DNA from: AAA044-D11 sp965268555
GTDB taxonomy: Bacteria > Actinomycetota > Actinomycetes > Nanopelagicales > Nanopelagicaceae
Assembly (NCBI GenBank): GCA_965268555.1
Contig: OZ254174.1
Location: 186,001-250,000 of the forward strand
Length of the DNA: 64,000 nt
Reading direction: 5' to 3'
The position numbers were made by a program, and so were the translations under genes. The notes below the pieces were generated by a model that saw only the letters and a program-made list of their open reading frames with translations, ran no database searches and was not told the DNA's origin. Below, piece after piece: positions 6,865-13,908 of the stretch; position 1 is the first letter of the stretch; each line of letters begins with the position of its first letter.

Positions 6865-7616
6865 TGAGTGTGCCTTTTAAGGTTTACAAACGAATTGGAG
6901 ATTTGCGTAAATTAAGCGCAAAGGAATTTTCTGCCACAATTTTGATTTATGCAGATGGTTTTATCGATGATGCAATAACCGCAATCTCAGCCGCTAAGGC
7001 AAACTCGAAAGATGATGTTGCAATTTATCTTTTGATTTCCGGATTGCCAGAAATCGGTGATATCGCCTCGGTGATTGATGAACGTACCTACGTAGTTCAG
7101 ATTACTGAAGGTGTTGGATGGGGCGAGGCAATGAATGCGCTAATTAAATTAGCTAATTCGCCCTATGTAATTGTCATGGATCCTTCGACAATCCTTTTAG
7201 GTGATGCGATAACTCCTACAGTTACTAAGCTGGCTGAAGATGAATTTAGTGCAGTTGGTTGGCGTGGGGGCTTAGTAAATATTGAGGATGAATGGCGAAG
7301 CGTTGATGATAAAGGTGAGGGCGAAGTTGATGTGCTCTTCAGCTATTTCCTCGGACTTAATAAGAGCCATGCCCTTGAAGCAGGAGCATTCAACATTCGT
7401 GCAATTTATTATCGCAATGCAGATATTGAATTCGGTTTAAAACTGCGCCAAGCACAAGGTCGATTATGGCAACTGGAATTACCGCTAAAGCAGGAGCGAC
7501 ATCATGGCTATCACGACACCGATCCAACATATCGCGACGAACAATCTAAGAAGAACTATGACCGCATCCTTGCGCGCTTCCGAGGTAAGAACGAAATATT
7601 GTCACCTCGCAGGTAA
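6864..7616 (+). CDS. Glycosyltransferase family 2-like protein of unknown substrate
   Basis: 250 aa, soluble. The N-terminal half has the alternating strand/helix pattern of a GT-A fold, with ATILIYADGFIDDAITAI near residue 24 and YVIVMDPSTIL near residue 107, where a GT2 enzyme carries its metal-binding DxD. Here that motif reads DPS, so the second aspartate is missing. The C-terminal RHHGYHDTDPTYRDEQSKKN segment is charged. It overlaps the hadB stop by one base and lies nine bases before murB, suggesting an envelope-related task, but donor and acceptor are unknown. It may be a degenerate or non-catalytic GT2 relative. Confidence 0.55.
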   Translation: MSVPFKVYKRIGDLRKLSAKEFSATILIYADGFIDDAITAISAAKANSKDDVAIYLLISGLPEIGDIASVIDERTYVVQITEGVGWGEAMNALIKLANSPYVIVMDPSTILLGDAITPTVTKLAEDEFSAVGWRGGLVNIEDEWRSVDDKGEGEVDVLFSYFLGLNKSHALEAGAFNIRAIYYRNADIEFGLKLRQAQGRLWQLELPLKQERHHGYHDTDPTYRDEQSKKNYDRILARFRGKNEILSPRR

Positions 7617-7619
7617 CCT
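7614..7619 (+). promoter_or_regulatory. Putative -10 element of a leaderless murB promoter
   Basis: TAACCT, then TCTCTT, then the ATG at 7626, overlapping the end of the upstream gene. The murB start has no nearby ribosome binding site. Confidence 0.4.
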
Positions 7620-7625
7620 TCTCTT

Positions 7626-8645
7626 ATGACTGAGCCAGATTTATCGAGTTTCACCACGCTAGGTGTTGGTGGCCCAGCAACAAACTTTCTTCATGTGAAA
7701 AGTGAAGCCGAATTAATTGCAGCAGTTAAAAGCGCTGATGATTCTAAAACGCCACTTTTAATTCTTGGTGGCGGGTCAAATGTTTTGATTAGCGACAGTG
7801 GTTTTGCTGGAACAGTTGTGCGTGTTGAAACAACTGGAAATTCTTATGAAATTGATGCATGTAGCGGCGGAACGTTGACGGTTAGTGCCGGAAGCGACTG
7901 GGATGAATTCGTAGCTTTCACTATTGAAGAAGGTCTAGCTAATCTCGAATCACTAAGTGGAATTCCTGGAACTATCGGGGGAGCACCAATCCAAAACATT
8001 GGAGCATATGGGCACGAGGTTTCCGAAGTTATTGCCCGAGTCCGAACTTACGATCGCACAAAACAAGAGATTAAAACCTTTATGGCAAGTGAGTGTAATT
8101 TCTCATACCGCAGTTCAATATTTAAGGAGAGCGCTGGGCGTTATGTAATTTTGGATGTAACTTTCCAGCTTCGCAAAGGCGAACAATCACTGCCAATTGG
8201 ATATGCCGAACTTGCAAATGAACTTGGCGTAGAAATTGGTGCTCGAGTTGAAATATCCAAAGTTCGCGAAGCTGTTTTAAAATTGCGTGGCGCAAAGGGA
8301 ATGTTGGTTGGCCAAGGAATTAACTCTGCAGGTTCGTTCTTCATGAATCCAATTTTGAAAAAAGATATCGCTGACAAACTCCCGAGCGATGCACCTAGAT
8401 GGCCAATGCCAGATGGCCGAGTTAAGACCTCTGCAGCTTGGTTGATGGAGCATGCAGGTGTAAGCAAAGGTGATCGTTTGGCCGGAGCGCAGATTTCACC
8501 TAAGCACGTACTTGCACTTTCAAATTCGGGTGATGCAACAGCTAAAGATCTAATTGAACTTGCAAGAAGCGCGCAAGAGAAAGTTAAAGCGAAGTTTGGA
8601 ATTGAACTCCAGTCCGAAGTTCAGTTAGTTGGCTTAAGTCTTTAA
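7626..8645 (+). CDS. murB: UDP-N-acetylenolpyruvoylglucosamine reductase
   Basis: 339 aa. NADPH-dependent reduction of UDP-GlcNAc-enolpyruvate to UDP-MurNAc, the second committed step of peptidoglycan synthesis; cytoplasmic flavoprotein. FAD-binding motifs LGGGSNVL (about 48-54) and SGIPGTIGGAPIQNIGAYG (about 111-129) are present, with R162 in SYRSS, the proton-donor S237 in GINSAGSFFMNP and E331 in LQSEVQLVG. Length and the retained central loop match the type I (E. coli-like) form. It is convergent with the aminotransferase gene, with four bases between stops. Confidence 0.96.
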   Translation: MTEPDLSSFTTLGVGGPATNFLHVKSEAELIAAVKSADDSKTPLLILGGGSNVLISDSGFAGTVVRVETTGNSYEIDACSGGTLTVSAGSDWDEFVAFTIEEGLANLESLSGIPGTIGGAPIQNIGAYGHEVSEVIARVRTYDRTKQEIKTFMASECNFSYRSSIFKESAGRYVILDVTFQLRKGEQSLPIGYAELANELGVEIGARVEISKVREAVLKLRGAKGMLVGQGINSAGSFFMNPILKKDIADKLPSDAPRWPMPDGRVKTSAAWLMEHAGVSKGDRLAGAQISPKHVLALSNSGDATAKDLIELARSAQEKVKAKFGIELQSEVQLVGLSL

Positions 8646-8649
8646 GAAG

Positions 8650-9858
8650 TTACTTAGCTTCGCCCAATAGTTTTGCTACGCGGCCAATACCTTCGACAAT
8701 ATCAGCGTCACCAAGTGCGTAAGAAAATCTTAAATATCCTGAAGGCCCAAAAGCTTCACCTGGCACCGCAGCAACCTCAACTTCATCCAAAATAAGTGTT
8801 GCTAATTCCGCCGAAGTTTGTGGACGTTTACCGCGAATTTCCTTACCCAGAACGCCTTTAACGGATGGATACACGTAGAAGGCACCAGTAGGTGTTGGAC
8901 AGATAACGCCAGGAATTTTATTTAGTAAATCAACGATTAGTTTACGACGACGGTCAAAAGCAACTCCCATTTCGTGAACTGCAGAAAGATCACCAGTAAG
9001 AGCAGCGATAGCCGCACGCTGTGAAACGTTCGAAACGTTTGATGTTAAATGTGATTGCAGATTAGTAGCAGCCTTAATTACATCTTTAGGCCCAATCATC
9101 CAGCCCACACGCCAACCAGTCATCGCATATGTCTTTGCAACGCCATTGACAATAATTGTTTGATCAGCCATTTCTGGAACTAAAACAGGAAGGCTTGGTG
9201 CTTTAGCGCCATCGTAAAGTAGGTGTTCATAAATTTCATCTGAGATAACCCAAATGCCATTTGCGAGCGCCCATTCACCAATTGCCTTAACTTGCTGCGC
9301 TGAATAAACCGAACCAGTTGGGTTTGATGGCGAACAGAAAAGAAGAGCTTTTGTCTTTGGCGTACGAGCGGCTTCTAGTTGCTCGACAGTTACCAAATAA
9401 TTTTGAGTTTCATCAGCAAATACTTCAACGCTTACTCCGCCAGCAAGCTTTATACATTCTGGGTAAGTGGTCCAATATGGAGCTGGCAAAATGACTTCAT
9501 CGCCTGGATCAATAATTGAAGCGAAAGATTGATACACAGATTGCTTGCCACCATTAGTTACAAGAACTTGATCGGCAGTAATAACATAATTTGAATCGCG
9601 CAAAGTTTTAGCAACAATGGCATCACGAAGATCAGGTAATCCTGGTGTCGGTGTGTAGCGATGGTTAGCAGGTTTTGTTGCTGCCTCTGCTGCCGCTTTA
9701 ACAATGTAATCAGGAGTTGGAAAATCTGGTTCGCCAGCTCCGAAGCCAATAACCGGACGACCGGCTGCTTTTAGTGCCTTTGCCTTTCCATCTACGGCCA
9801 ATGTGGCCGATTCTGCGATGGCTGCGATTCTGCGAGAAATTCTTGGTTTTGCGCTCAT
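8650..9858 (-). CDS. Class I/II PLP aminotransferase, probable aspartate aminotransferase
   Basis: 402 aa, fold-type I. The PLP lysine is K242 in VNGVAKTYAMTGWR, with the N179 ring contact in SPSNPTGS, D207/Y210 in ISDEIY and the substrate-carboxylate arginine in YLRFSYA near the C-terminus. Bacterial proteins of this Ib subgroup are usually aspartate (or aspartate/prephenate) aminotransferases, linking oxaloacetate and glutamate pools to aspartate-family synthesis. In many Actinobacteria an aspC-type gene sits just upstream of tRNA-Trp and secE, as here. Exact specificity cannot be read from sequence. Confidence 0.85.
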   Translation of the reverse strand: MSAKPRISRRIAAIAESATLAVDGKAKALKAAGRPVIGFGAGEPDFPTPDYIVKAAAEAATKPANHRYTPTPGLPDLRDAIVAKTLRDSNYVITADQVLVTNGGKQSVYQSFASIIDPGDEVILPAPYWTTYPECIKLAGGVSVEVFADETQNYLVTVEQLEAARTPKTKALLFCSPSNPTGSVYSAQQVKAIGEWALANGIWVISDEIYEHLLYDGAKAPSLPVLVPEMADQTIIVNGVAKTYAMTGWRVGWMIGPKDVIKAATNLQSHLTSNVSNVSQRAAIAALTGDLSAVHEMGVAFDRRRKLIVDLLNKIPGVICPTPTGAFYVYPSVKGVLGKEIRGKRPQTSAELATLILDEVEVAAVPGEAFGPSGYLRFSYALGDADIVEGIGRVAKLLGEAK

Positions 9859-9883
9859 AGTGCGGAGTATGCCATTACCCAGT

Positions 9884-9913
9884 TTTACTCAGACCCCCTT
9901 CACGCTCTACACT
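9884..9913 (+). promoter_or_regulatory. Putative tRNA-Trp promoter
   Basis: TTTACT and TACACT are separated by 18 bases and followed by a C-rich CCCCGTTCT tract, about 65 bases upstream of tRNA-Trp. The -35 is weak and the -10 is good. Confidence 0.35.
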
Positions 9914-9977
9914 CCCCGTTCTGGCGCTTGCAATAGGTCATGATGACGCGCGTCTTCATGTCTTAAGTAACGCTCGA

Positions 9978-10051
9978 AGGGCAGTAGCTCAACTGGCCAG
10001 AGTTCCGGTCTCCAAAACCGGCGGTTGGGGGTTCAAGTCCCTCCTGCCCTG
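9978..10051 (+). tRNA. tRNA-Trp (CCA anticodon)
   Basis: 74 nt. Acceptor AGGGCAG/CTGCCCT is fully paired with a G discriminator, the anticodon loop TCTCCAAAA lies in the stem CCGG/CCGG, and the T arm carries GGTTCAAGTCC. The 3' CCA is not encoded (GCA follows). It sits directly upstream of secE, the conserved actinobacterial arrangement. Confidence 0.95.
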
Positions 10052-10078
10052 CAAGTAGTTGAGAAGTTTTATCGGCGC

Positions 10079-10101
10079 TAATTACTAAGAACTAGTAATT
10101 A
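10079..10101 (+). other. Perfect hairpin between tRNA-Trp and secE
   Basis: TAATTACTA and TAGTAATTA form a 9-bp stem around a 5-base loop. It is followed by A-rich sequence rather than a T run, so it is more likely a processing or stability element than a terminator. Confidence 0.35.
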
Positions 10102-10125
10102 AAGAAATAGAAAGAGGTAGTGAAC

Positions 10126-10362
10126 GTGGTTGATGAGAAAGATCCATCACACAACACAGACCAGGAATCCCTAGGGTTCTTCGGTCGAATTAGCCTTTTC
10201 TATCGCCAAGTTGTCTCTGAACTTCGTAAAGTTGTTTGGCCGACTCGTAACCAACTTACAACTTACACAGCAGTGGTTTTAGTGTTCGTAGGTTTCATCA
10301 TTGCCGTTGTATCGGTACTTGATTTAGCCCTAACAAAAATTGTTTTCTGGGTATTCGGGTAA
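10126..10362 (+). CDS. secE: Preprotein translocase subunit SecE
   Basis: 78 aa. Essential small subunit clamping SecY in the Sec translocon. I prefer the GTG at 10126 because AGAGG lies eight bases upstream; the in-frame GTG at 10120 would be only two bases from it. The amphipathic FFGRISLFYRQVVSELRKVVWPTRN segment (read in two parts: FFGRISLFYRQ and the conserved ELRKVVWPTRN) precedes a single C-terminal membrane helix of about 25 residues. This is the one-helix form usual in Gram-positives. It is ten bases from nusG. Confidence 0.93.
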   Translation: MVDEKDPSHNTDQESLGFFGRISLFYRQVVSELRKVVWPTRNQLTTYTAVVLVFVGFIIAVVSVLDLALTKIVFWVFG

Positions 10363-10371
10363 GGGGATCTA

Positions 10372-11139
10372 ATGTCACTAGAAGATTTAGATTTGCCTCA
10401 GACTAGTTCTGTTAATTCAGCTGACGATTTCGAAGCTGCGCTCGCAGCGTCATCCGATTCTCCAGTTATTGACGTGGCAGTGGTTCCAGATCAAGTTGAA
10501 ACTGAAATTGATTCGCTCTCTGAAGCAGATCAAGTTGAATCTGAAGAAGAAGTTGAAGAAGAGAATGATGAGAATGCTGAATTCCGTCGCGCGCTTCGTA
10601 CCGCACCTGGTGATTGGTATGTAGTCCACTCATACGCTGGTTATGAGAAGAAGGTTAAGGGCAACCTTGCGAACCGAATTACTTCATTGAATATGGAAGA
10701 TTATATTTTCCAGATAGAAGTTCCTGAAGAAGAAGTAATGGAAGTTAAGAATGGCCAACGCAAACAAGTAAAGCGAAATGTTTTTCCAGGCTACGTCCTA
10801 GTTCGTATGGATCTATCCGATGAATCATGGTCATGCGTGCGAAATACGCCAGGAGTAACTGGATTCGTAGGAAATGCGCACCATCCATCACCACTAACTT
10901 TGGCTGAAGTAGAGAACATCCTGGCGCCACGTCCAGTAAAGAAGTCAGACAAAATTGATATTCGCATGATTGATTTCGAAATCAATGAATCTGTAACTGT
11001 TATGGATGGCCCATTCGCAACTCTGCCAGCAACTATCTCCGAGATCATGCCAGAACAGGGCAAGCTCAAGGTTTTGGTTTCTATCTTCGGTCGCGAAACC
11101 CCCGTCGAACTTTCATTTAACCAAGTCCAAAAGATTTAA
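10372..11139 (+). CDS. nusG: Transcription termination/antitermination factor NusG
   Basis: 255 aa. Binds the RNA polymerase clamp and couples transcription to translation and Rho. An acidic, disordered N-terminal extension of about 75 residues (runs of Glu such as ESEEEVEEENDENAE) precedes the NGN domain starting at GDWYVVHSYAGYEKK and a C-terminal KOW domain (VTVMDGPFA). Such extensions are typical of actinobacterial NusG and explain the length compared with about 180 aa in E. coli. It is co-directional with secE and rplK. Confidence 0.96.
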   Translation: MSLEDLDLPQTSSVNSADDFEAALAASSDSPVIDVAVVPDQVETEIDSLSEADQVESEEEVEEENDENAEFRRALRTAPGDWYVVHSYAGYEKKVKGNLANRITSLNMEDYIFQIEVPEEEVMEVKNGQRKQVKRNVFPGYVLVRMDLSDESWSCVRNTPGVTGFVGNAHHPSPLTLAEVENILAPRPVKKSDKIDIRMIDFEINESVTVMDGPFATLPATISEIMPEQGKLKVLVSIFGRETPVELSFNQVQKI

Positions 11140-11165
11140 TAAGAAGAGAATAGGAAGAGAAAAAA

Positions 11166-11594
11166 ATGGCACCAAAGAAGAAGATCACAGCACTAATCAA
11201 GTTGCAGATTCAGGCTGGCGCGGCAACACCTGCACCACCAGTTGGTCCAGCTCTTGGTCAGCATGGTGTGAACATCATGGACTTCGTTAAGGCATACAAC
11301 GCTGCAACTGAATCCCAAAAAGGCCAGATCATTCCTGTTGAGATCACAGTTTTCGAAGATCGTTCATTCACATTCATCACAAAGACACCACCAGCATCAC
11401 GTTTAATCTTGAAGGCTGCTGGAATCGAAAAGGGTTCAGCTATCCCTCACAAGAACAAGGTTGCAAACATTTCAAAGTCACAGGTTGAAGAGATCGCAAA
11501 GATCAAGATGCCTGACTTGAATGCAAATGATCTTGAAGCAGCAAGTTTGATTATCGCCGGTACTGCTCGTTCAATGGGCATCACTGTCGGTTAA
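11166..11594 (+). CDS. rplK: 50S ribosomal protein L11
   Basis: 142 aa, full length. Binds the GTPase-associated region of 23S rRNA and is needed for RelA-type stringent signalling. The N-terminal GAATPAPPVGPALGQHGVNI proline hinge and the C-terminal ARSMGITV are intact. It is preceded by GGAAGAGAAAA and lies 26 bases after nusG. Confidence 0.97.
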   Translation: MAPKKKITALIKLQIQAGAATPAPPVGPALGQHGVNIMDFVKAYNAATESQKGQIIPVEITVFEDRSFTFITKTPPASRLILKAAGIEKGSAIPHKNKVANISKSQVEEIAKIKMPDLNANDLEAASLIIAGTARSMGITVG

Positions 11595-11608
11595 TTAAAA
11601 AGAAATAC

Positions 11609-11638
11609 GTGGGAGAACCTCGCTGGTTCGCTAACCAC
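11609..11638 (+). promoter_or_regulatory. Candidate L1-binding autoregulatory hairpin between rplK and rplA
   Basis: GTGG (11609-11612) can pair with CCAC (11635-11638) and AACC (11616-11619) with GGTT (11625-11628). This leaves an asymmetric internal loop GAG / CGCTAA and a 5-base apical loop. Ribosomal protein L1 recognises two short stems around an asymmetric loop in 23S rRNA and in L11-operon mRNAs. The location in the 87-bp rplK-rplA gap fits feedback control of rplA. Inferred from base pairing by eye. Confidence 0.45.
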
Positions 11639-11681
11639 AACTCCGCCTAACAAATTGTTAGTCGAAAACTAAGGAGAAGAA

Positions 11682-12395
11682 ATGAAGCGCAGTAAGAAAT
11701 ATACCGAGGCAGCTGCAAAGGTCGATCAAAAGATCCTTTACACACCTGGACAAGCAGTTAAGTTGGCTAAAGAGACAAGCACAACTAAATATGATGCAAC
11801 AGTTGAAGTTGCACTGCTTCTTGGAGTAGATCCAAAGAAGGCAGATCAAGCAATTCGTTCAACAGTTAACCTGCCACACGGAACCGGTAAGACTGCACGT
11901 GTTCTTGTATTCGCAGGTGGCGAGCGCGCTGAAGAAGCACGCGCAGCTGGCGCAGACATTGTTGGCGCAGATGAATTAATTGAAGAAGTTTCAAAGGGTC
12001 GTCTTGATTACGATGCTGTGGTTTCAACACCAGAGCTAATGGGTAAGGTCGGTCGTCTTGGAAAGGTTCTTGGACCTCGCGGTTTAATGCCAAACCCAAA
12101 GACCGGAACTGTTACGACAGATGTTGCCAAGGCTGTTAATGACATCAAGGGTGGAAAGATTGAATTCCGCGTTGATAAGAATTCAAACCTGCACTACATA
12201 ATTGGAAAGACATCTTTCACTGCAGAGCAACTTGCTGATAACTACGCAGCAGCTCTTGAAGAAGTTATGCGCGCAAAGCCAAACTCTTCAAAGGGTCGTT
12301 TCGTTCGTAAGGCAACAATCTCTACAACGATGGGACCTGGAATCCAGGTTGATCCAACAATCTCTCGCGATGGCGGAGATAACGTTCAGGCCTAG
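11682..12395 (+). CDS. rplA: 50S ribosomal protein L1
   Basis: 237 aa, full length. Forms the L1 stalk that moves deacylated tRNA from the E site and often represses its own operon. The conserved LGPRGLMPNPKTGTVT stretch (about 129-144) and the C-terminal SSKGRFVRKATISTTMGPGI-type region are present. The ATG follows AAGGAGAAGAA. A possible L1-binding hairpin and a small palindrome (CTAACAA/TTGTTAG, 11647-11661) lie in front. Confidence 0.97.
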   Translation: MKRSKKYTEAAAKVDQKILYTPGQAVKLAKETSTTKYDATVEVALLLGVDPKKADQAIRSTVNLPHGTGKTARVLVFAGGERAEEARAAGADIVGADELIEEVSKGRLDYDAVVSTPELMGKVGRLGKVLGPRGLMPNPKTGTVTTDVAKAVNDIKGGKIEFRVDKNSNLHYIIGKTSFTAEQLADNYAAALEEVMRAKPNSSKGRFVRKATISTTMGPGIQVDPTISRDGGDNVQA

Positions 12396-12422
12396 CCCTA
12401 AAAAGCAGCTTGAAACCTAATT

Positions 12423-12452
12423 TTGACTGGGGTAGGCCTCACCGCTTACCCT
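12423..12452 (+). promoter_or_regulatory. Putative promoter of the rplJ-rplL transcript
   Basis: TTGACT and TACCCT are separated by 18 bases. It lies about 180 bases before rplJ and just upstream of the L10 leader, so it would produce a transcript starting near 12459 that contains the whole leader. Confidence 0.45.
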
Positions 12453-12484
12453 AGGCAAGTTGTTACAAGTTAGTAACAGTAAAA

Positions 12485-12606
12485 GTAAGACCCGTACCAA
12501 AGACTGCAGGTCCTTTTAGTAAAAAAACTAAGAGGTTAATTGTTGAAAAACAGCCAGCATAGGTGCACACGTAACCTCGTGCGCATTTATGCGACGGGGT
12601 TTTTTG
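12485..12606 (+). ncRNA. Ribosomal protein L10 leader
   Basis: The segment begins with GACCCGTACCAAAGACTGCA, closely resembling the conserved core of actinobacterial L10 leaders, and contains several short stems before ending in a terminator-like hairpin. L10 (with L12) is known to bind such leaders and lower expression of rplJL. Boundaries are approximate because they were placed by eye. Confidence 0.65.
12575..12606 (+). terminator. Intrinsic terminator/attenuator inside the L10 leader
   Basis: CCTCGT-G-CGCA pairs with TGCG-ACGGGG around a TTTA loop with one bulged G, followed by seven T's (12600-12606, the first closing the stem). It stands 24 bases before rplJ, so readthrough must be controlled for rplJL to be expressed; this is consistent with attenuation by L10-L12. 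Confidence 0.7.
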
Positions 12607-12629
12607 ATTTTAGAGCGAAAGGAAGCCAA

Positions 12630-13283
12630 ATGGCTCGCCCAGATAAAGCAGCAGCTGTTGCAGAGTTGACGGAAGATTTCCGTACAGCAAATGCAACTGT
12701 GCTAACTGAATATCGTGGTCTCTCTGTTACATCAATGAAGGAACTTCGCCGTGCACTTGGTAGCAATACTAAGTACTCTGTAGTGAAGAACACTCTTACA
12801 AAAATCGCAGCTAAAGATGCTGGAGTAGATATCGATCCGTCTCTACTTGCTGGTCCATCTGCAGTTGCATTCATCAAGGGTGATCCAATTGATGCCGCAA
12901 AGAGCCTAAAGAACTTCTCAAAAGAAAATCCATTCCTTGTTATCAAGGGCGGAATCTTTGAAGGAAAATCTGTAAGTGTTGCAGAAATAATGAAGCTAGC
13001 TGATCTTGAATCTCGTGAGGTTCTATTGGCCAAGCTCGCTGGTGCAATGAAGGGTTCACTTGCCAAGGCAATTCGTACCATCGATGCACTTCGCGCAAAG
13101 AAGGAAGCACTTGAAGGTGCTCCTGCTAAAGCAGAAGTGGTTGCAGAAGTCCCAGTTGTTGAGGCAGTTGTTGAGGCAGTTGTTGAGGCAGTTGCAGAAG
13201 CAACTCCAGTTTCCGAAGCTTCGACTGAAGTAACTGAGGCAGAGGTTCCAACTCCAGAAGCAACTCCAGAAGTAACCGAATAA
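12630..13283 (+). CDS. rplJ: 50S ribosomal protein L10
   Basis: 217 aa from the ATG at 12630, preceded by AAAGGAAG; in-frame codons upstream run through the leader terminator and are rejected. The core (about 1-170) has ELTEDFRTANATVLTEYRGL and the conserved KNTLTKIAAK. L10 anchors the L12 dimers on the stalk. The last 45-50 residues form an acidic Val/Glu/Ala-rich tail with repeated VVEA units, encoded partly by three exact 12-base repeats; this makes the protein longer than the common 165-180 aa. It is followed by rplL after 37 bases. Confidence 0.95.
   Translation: MARPDKAAAVAELTEDFRTANATVLTEYRGLSVTSMKELRRALGSNTKYSVVKNTLTKIAAKDAGVDIDPSLLAGPSAVAFIKGDPIDAAKSLKNFSKENPFLVIKGGIFEGKSVSVAEIMKLADLESREVLLAKLAGAMKGSLAKAIRTIDALRAKKEALEGAPAKAEVVAEVPVVEAVVEAVVEAVAEATPVSEASTEVTEAEVPTPEATPEVTE
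13155..13190 (+). repeat. Three tandem copies of a 12-bp unit within rplJ
   Basis: GTTGTTGAGGCA is repeated three times without mismatch, coding for VVEA units in the L10 tail. The in-frame 12-bp period means copy-number changes would keep the reading frame. Confidence 0.9.
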
Positions 13284-13320
13284 TTAAAAGTCTTAACTAA
13301 AAAAGAAAAGGAATATAAAA

Positions 13321-13707
13321 ATGGCAAAGCTAACTTCAGATGATCTATTAGCTCAATTCAAGGAAATGACACTTGTTGAACTTTCAGATTTCGTAAAGGC
13401 ATTTGAAACAGAGTTCGATGTAACAGCAGCAGCACCAGTTGCAGCAGCAGCAGCAGGCGGAGCAGCCGGCGGCGCAGCAGCAGCTAGCGATCAAGATGAG
13501 TTCTCACTTATTCTTGAAGATGCTGGTTCACAGAAGATTGCTGTTATCAAGGAAGTTCGTAACATCAACTCAAGCCTCGGCCTAAAAGAAGCCAAGGACT
13601 TGGTAGATGGAACTCCAGCAACACTGATCGAAAAGGGAACTAAAGAAGCTGTTGATAAGGCAAAGACAGCTCTTGAAGCTGCTGGCGCAAAGGTCACAGT
13701 TAAGTAA
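13321..13707 (+). CDS. rplL: 50S ribosomal protein L7/L12
   Basis: 128 aa. Stalk protein that recruits translational GTPases. It comprises an N-terminal dimerisation helix (LLAQFKEMTLVELSDFVKAF), an Ala/Gly-rich hinge (about 40-60) and a C-terminal domain with the conserved LGLKEAKDLVDG. It ends 34 bases before a strong terminator, closing the rplJL unit. Confidence 0.97.
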   Translation: MAKLTSDDLLAQFKEMTLVELSDFVKAFETEFDVTAAAPVAAAAAGGAAGGAAAASDQDEFSLILEDAGSQKIAVIKEVRNINSSLGLKEAKDLVDGTPATLIEKGTKEAVDKAKTALEAAGAKVTVK

Positions 13708-13740
13708 TCCCAGCTCGAACTTACGCACAAGCGTTAGAAA

Positions 13741-13767
13741 AAGGGGTCCGATTCGGACCCCTTTTTT
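13741..13767 (+). terminator. Rho-independent terminator after rplL
   Basis: GGGGTCCG and CGGACCCC form a perfect 8-bp stem around ATT, followed by six T's. It separates rplJL from rpoBC. Confidence 0.92.
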
Positions 13768-13790
13768 CATATCTAGGTGTATAAGCCCGG

Positions 13791-13819
13791 TTGGACAGAA
13801 GACCGCTTAATTCGATACT
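13791..13819 (+). promoter_or_regulatory. Putative rpoBC promoter
   Basis: TTGGAC and GATACT are separated by 17 bases, in the gap between the rplL terminator and rpoB, followed by a C-rich CTCGCCCCTCGC stretch. It would give a leader of about 80 bases. Confidence 0.5.
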
Positions 13820-13908
13820 CTCGCCCCTCGCAAATTTAAAAAACCCAGAGGTCAGGCATATAGCGGCTGAGACCTGGCGGTAGCCGTGCGTTTACATCTG
13901 GAGGAATT

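Noticed and set aside
13155..13190. Tandem repeats considered as a CRISPR or mobile-element trace
   Set aside because: Units are directly adjacent without spacers and code in frame for the L10 tail.
12587..13327. 246-codon open frame antisense to rplJ
   Set aside because: Ser/Thr/Ala-rich translation that mirrors the repeat and codon bias of rplJ; no start-site signals, and rplJ is certain.
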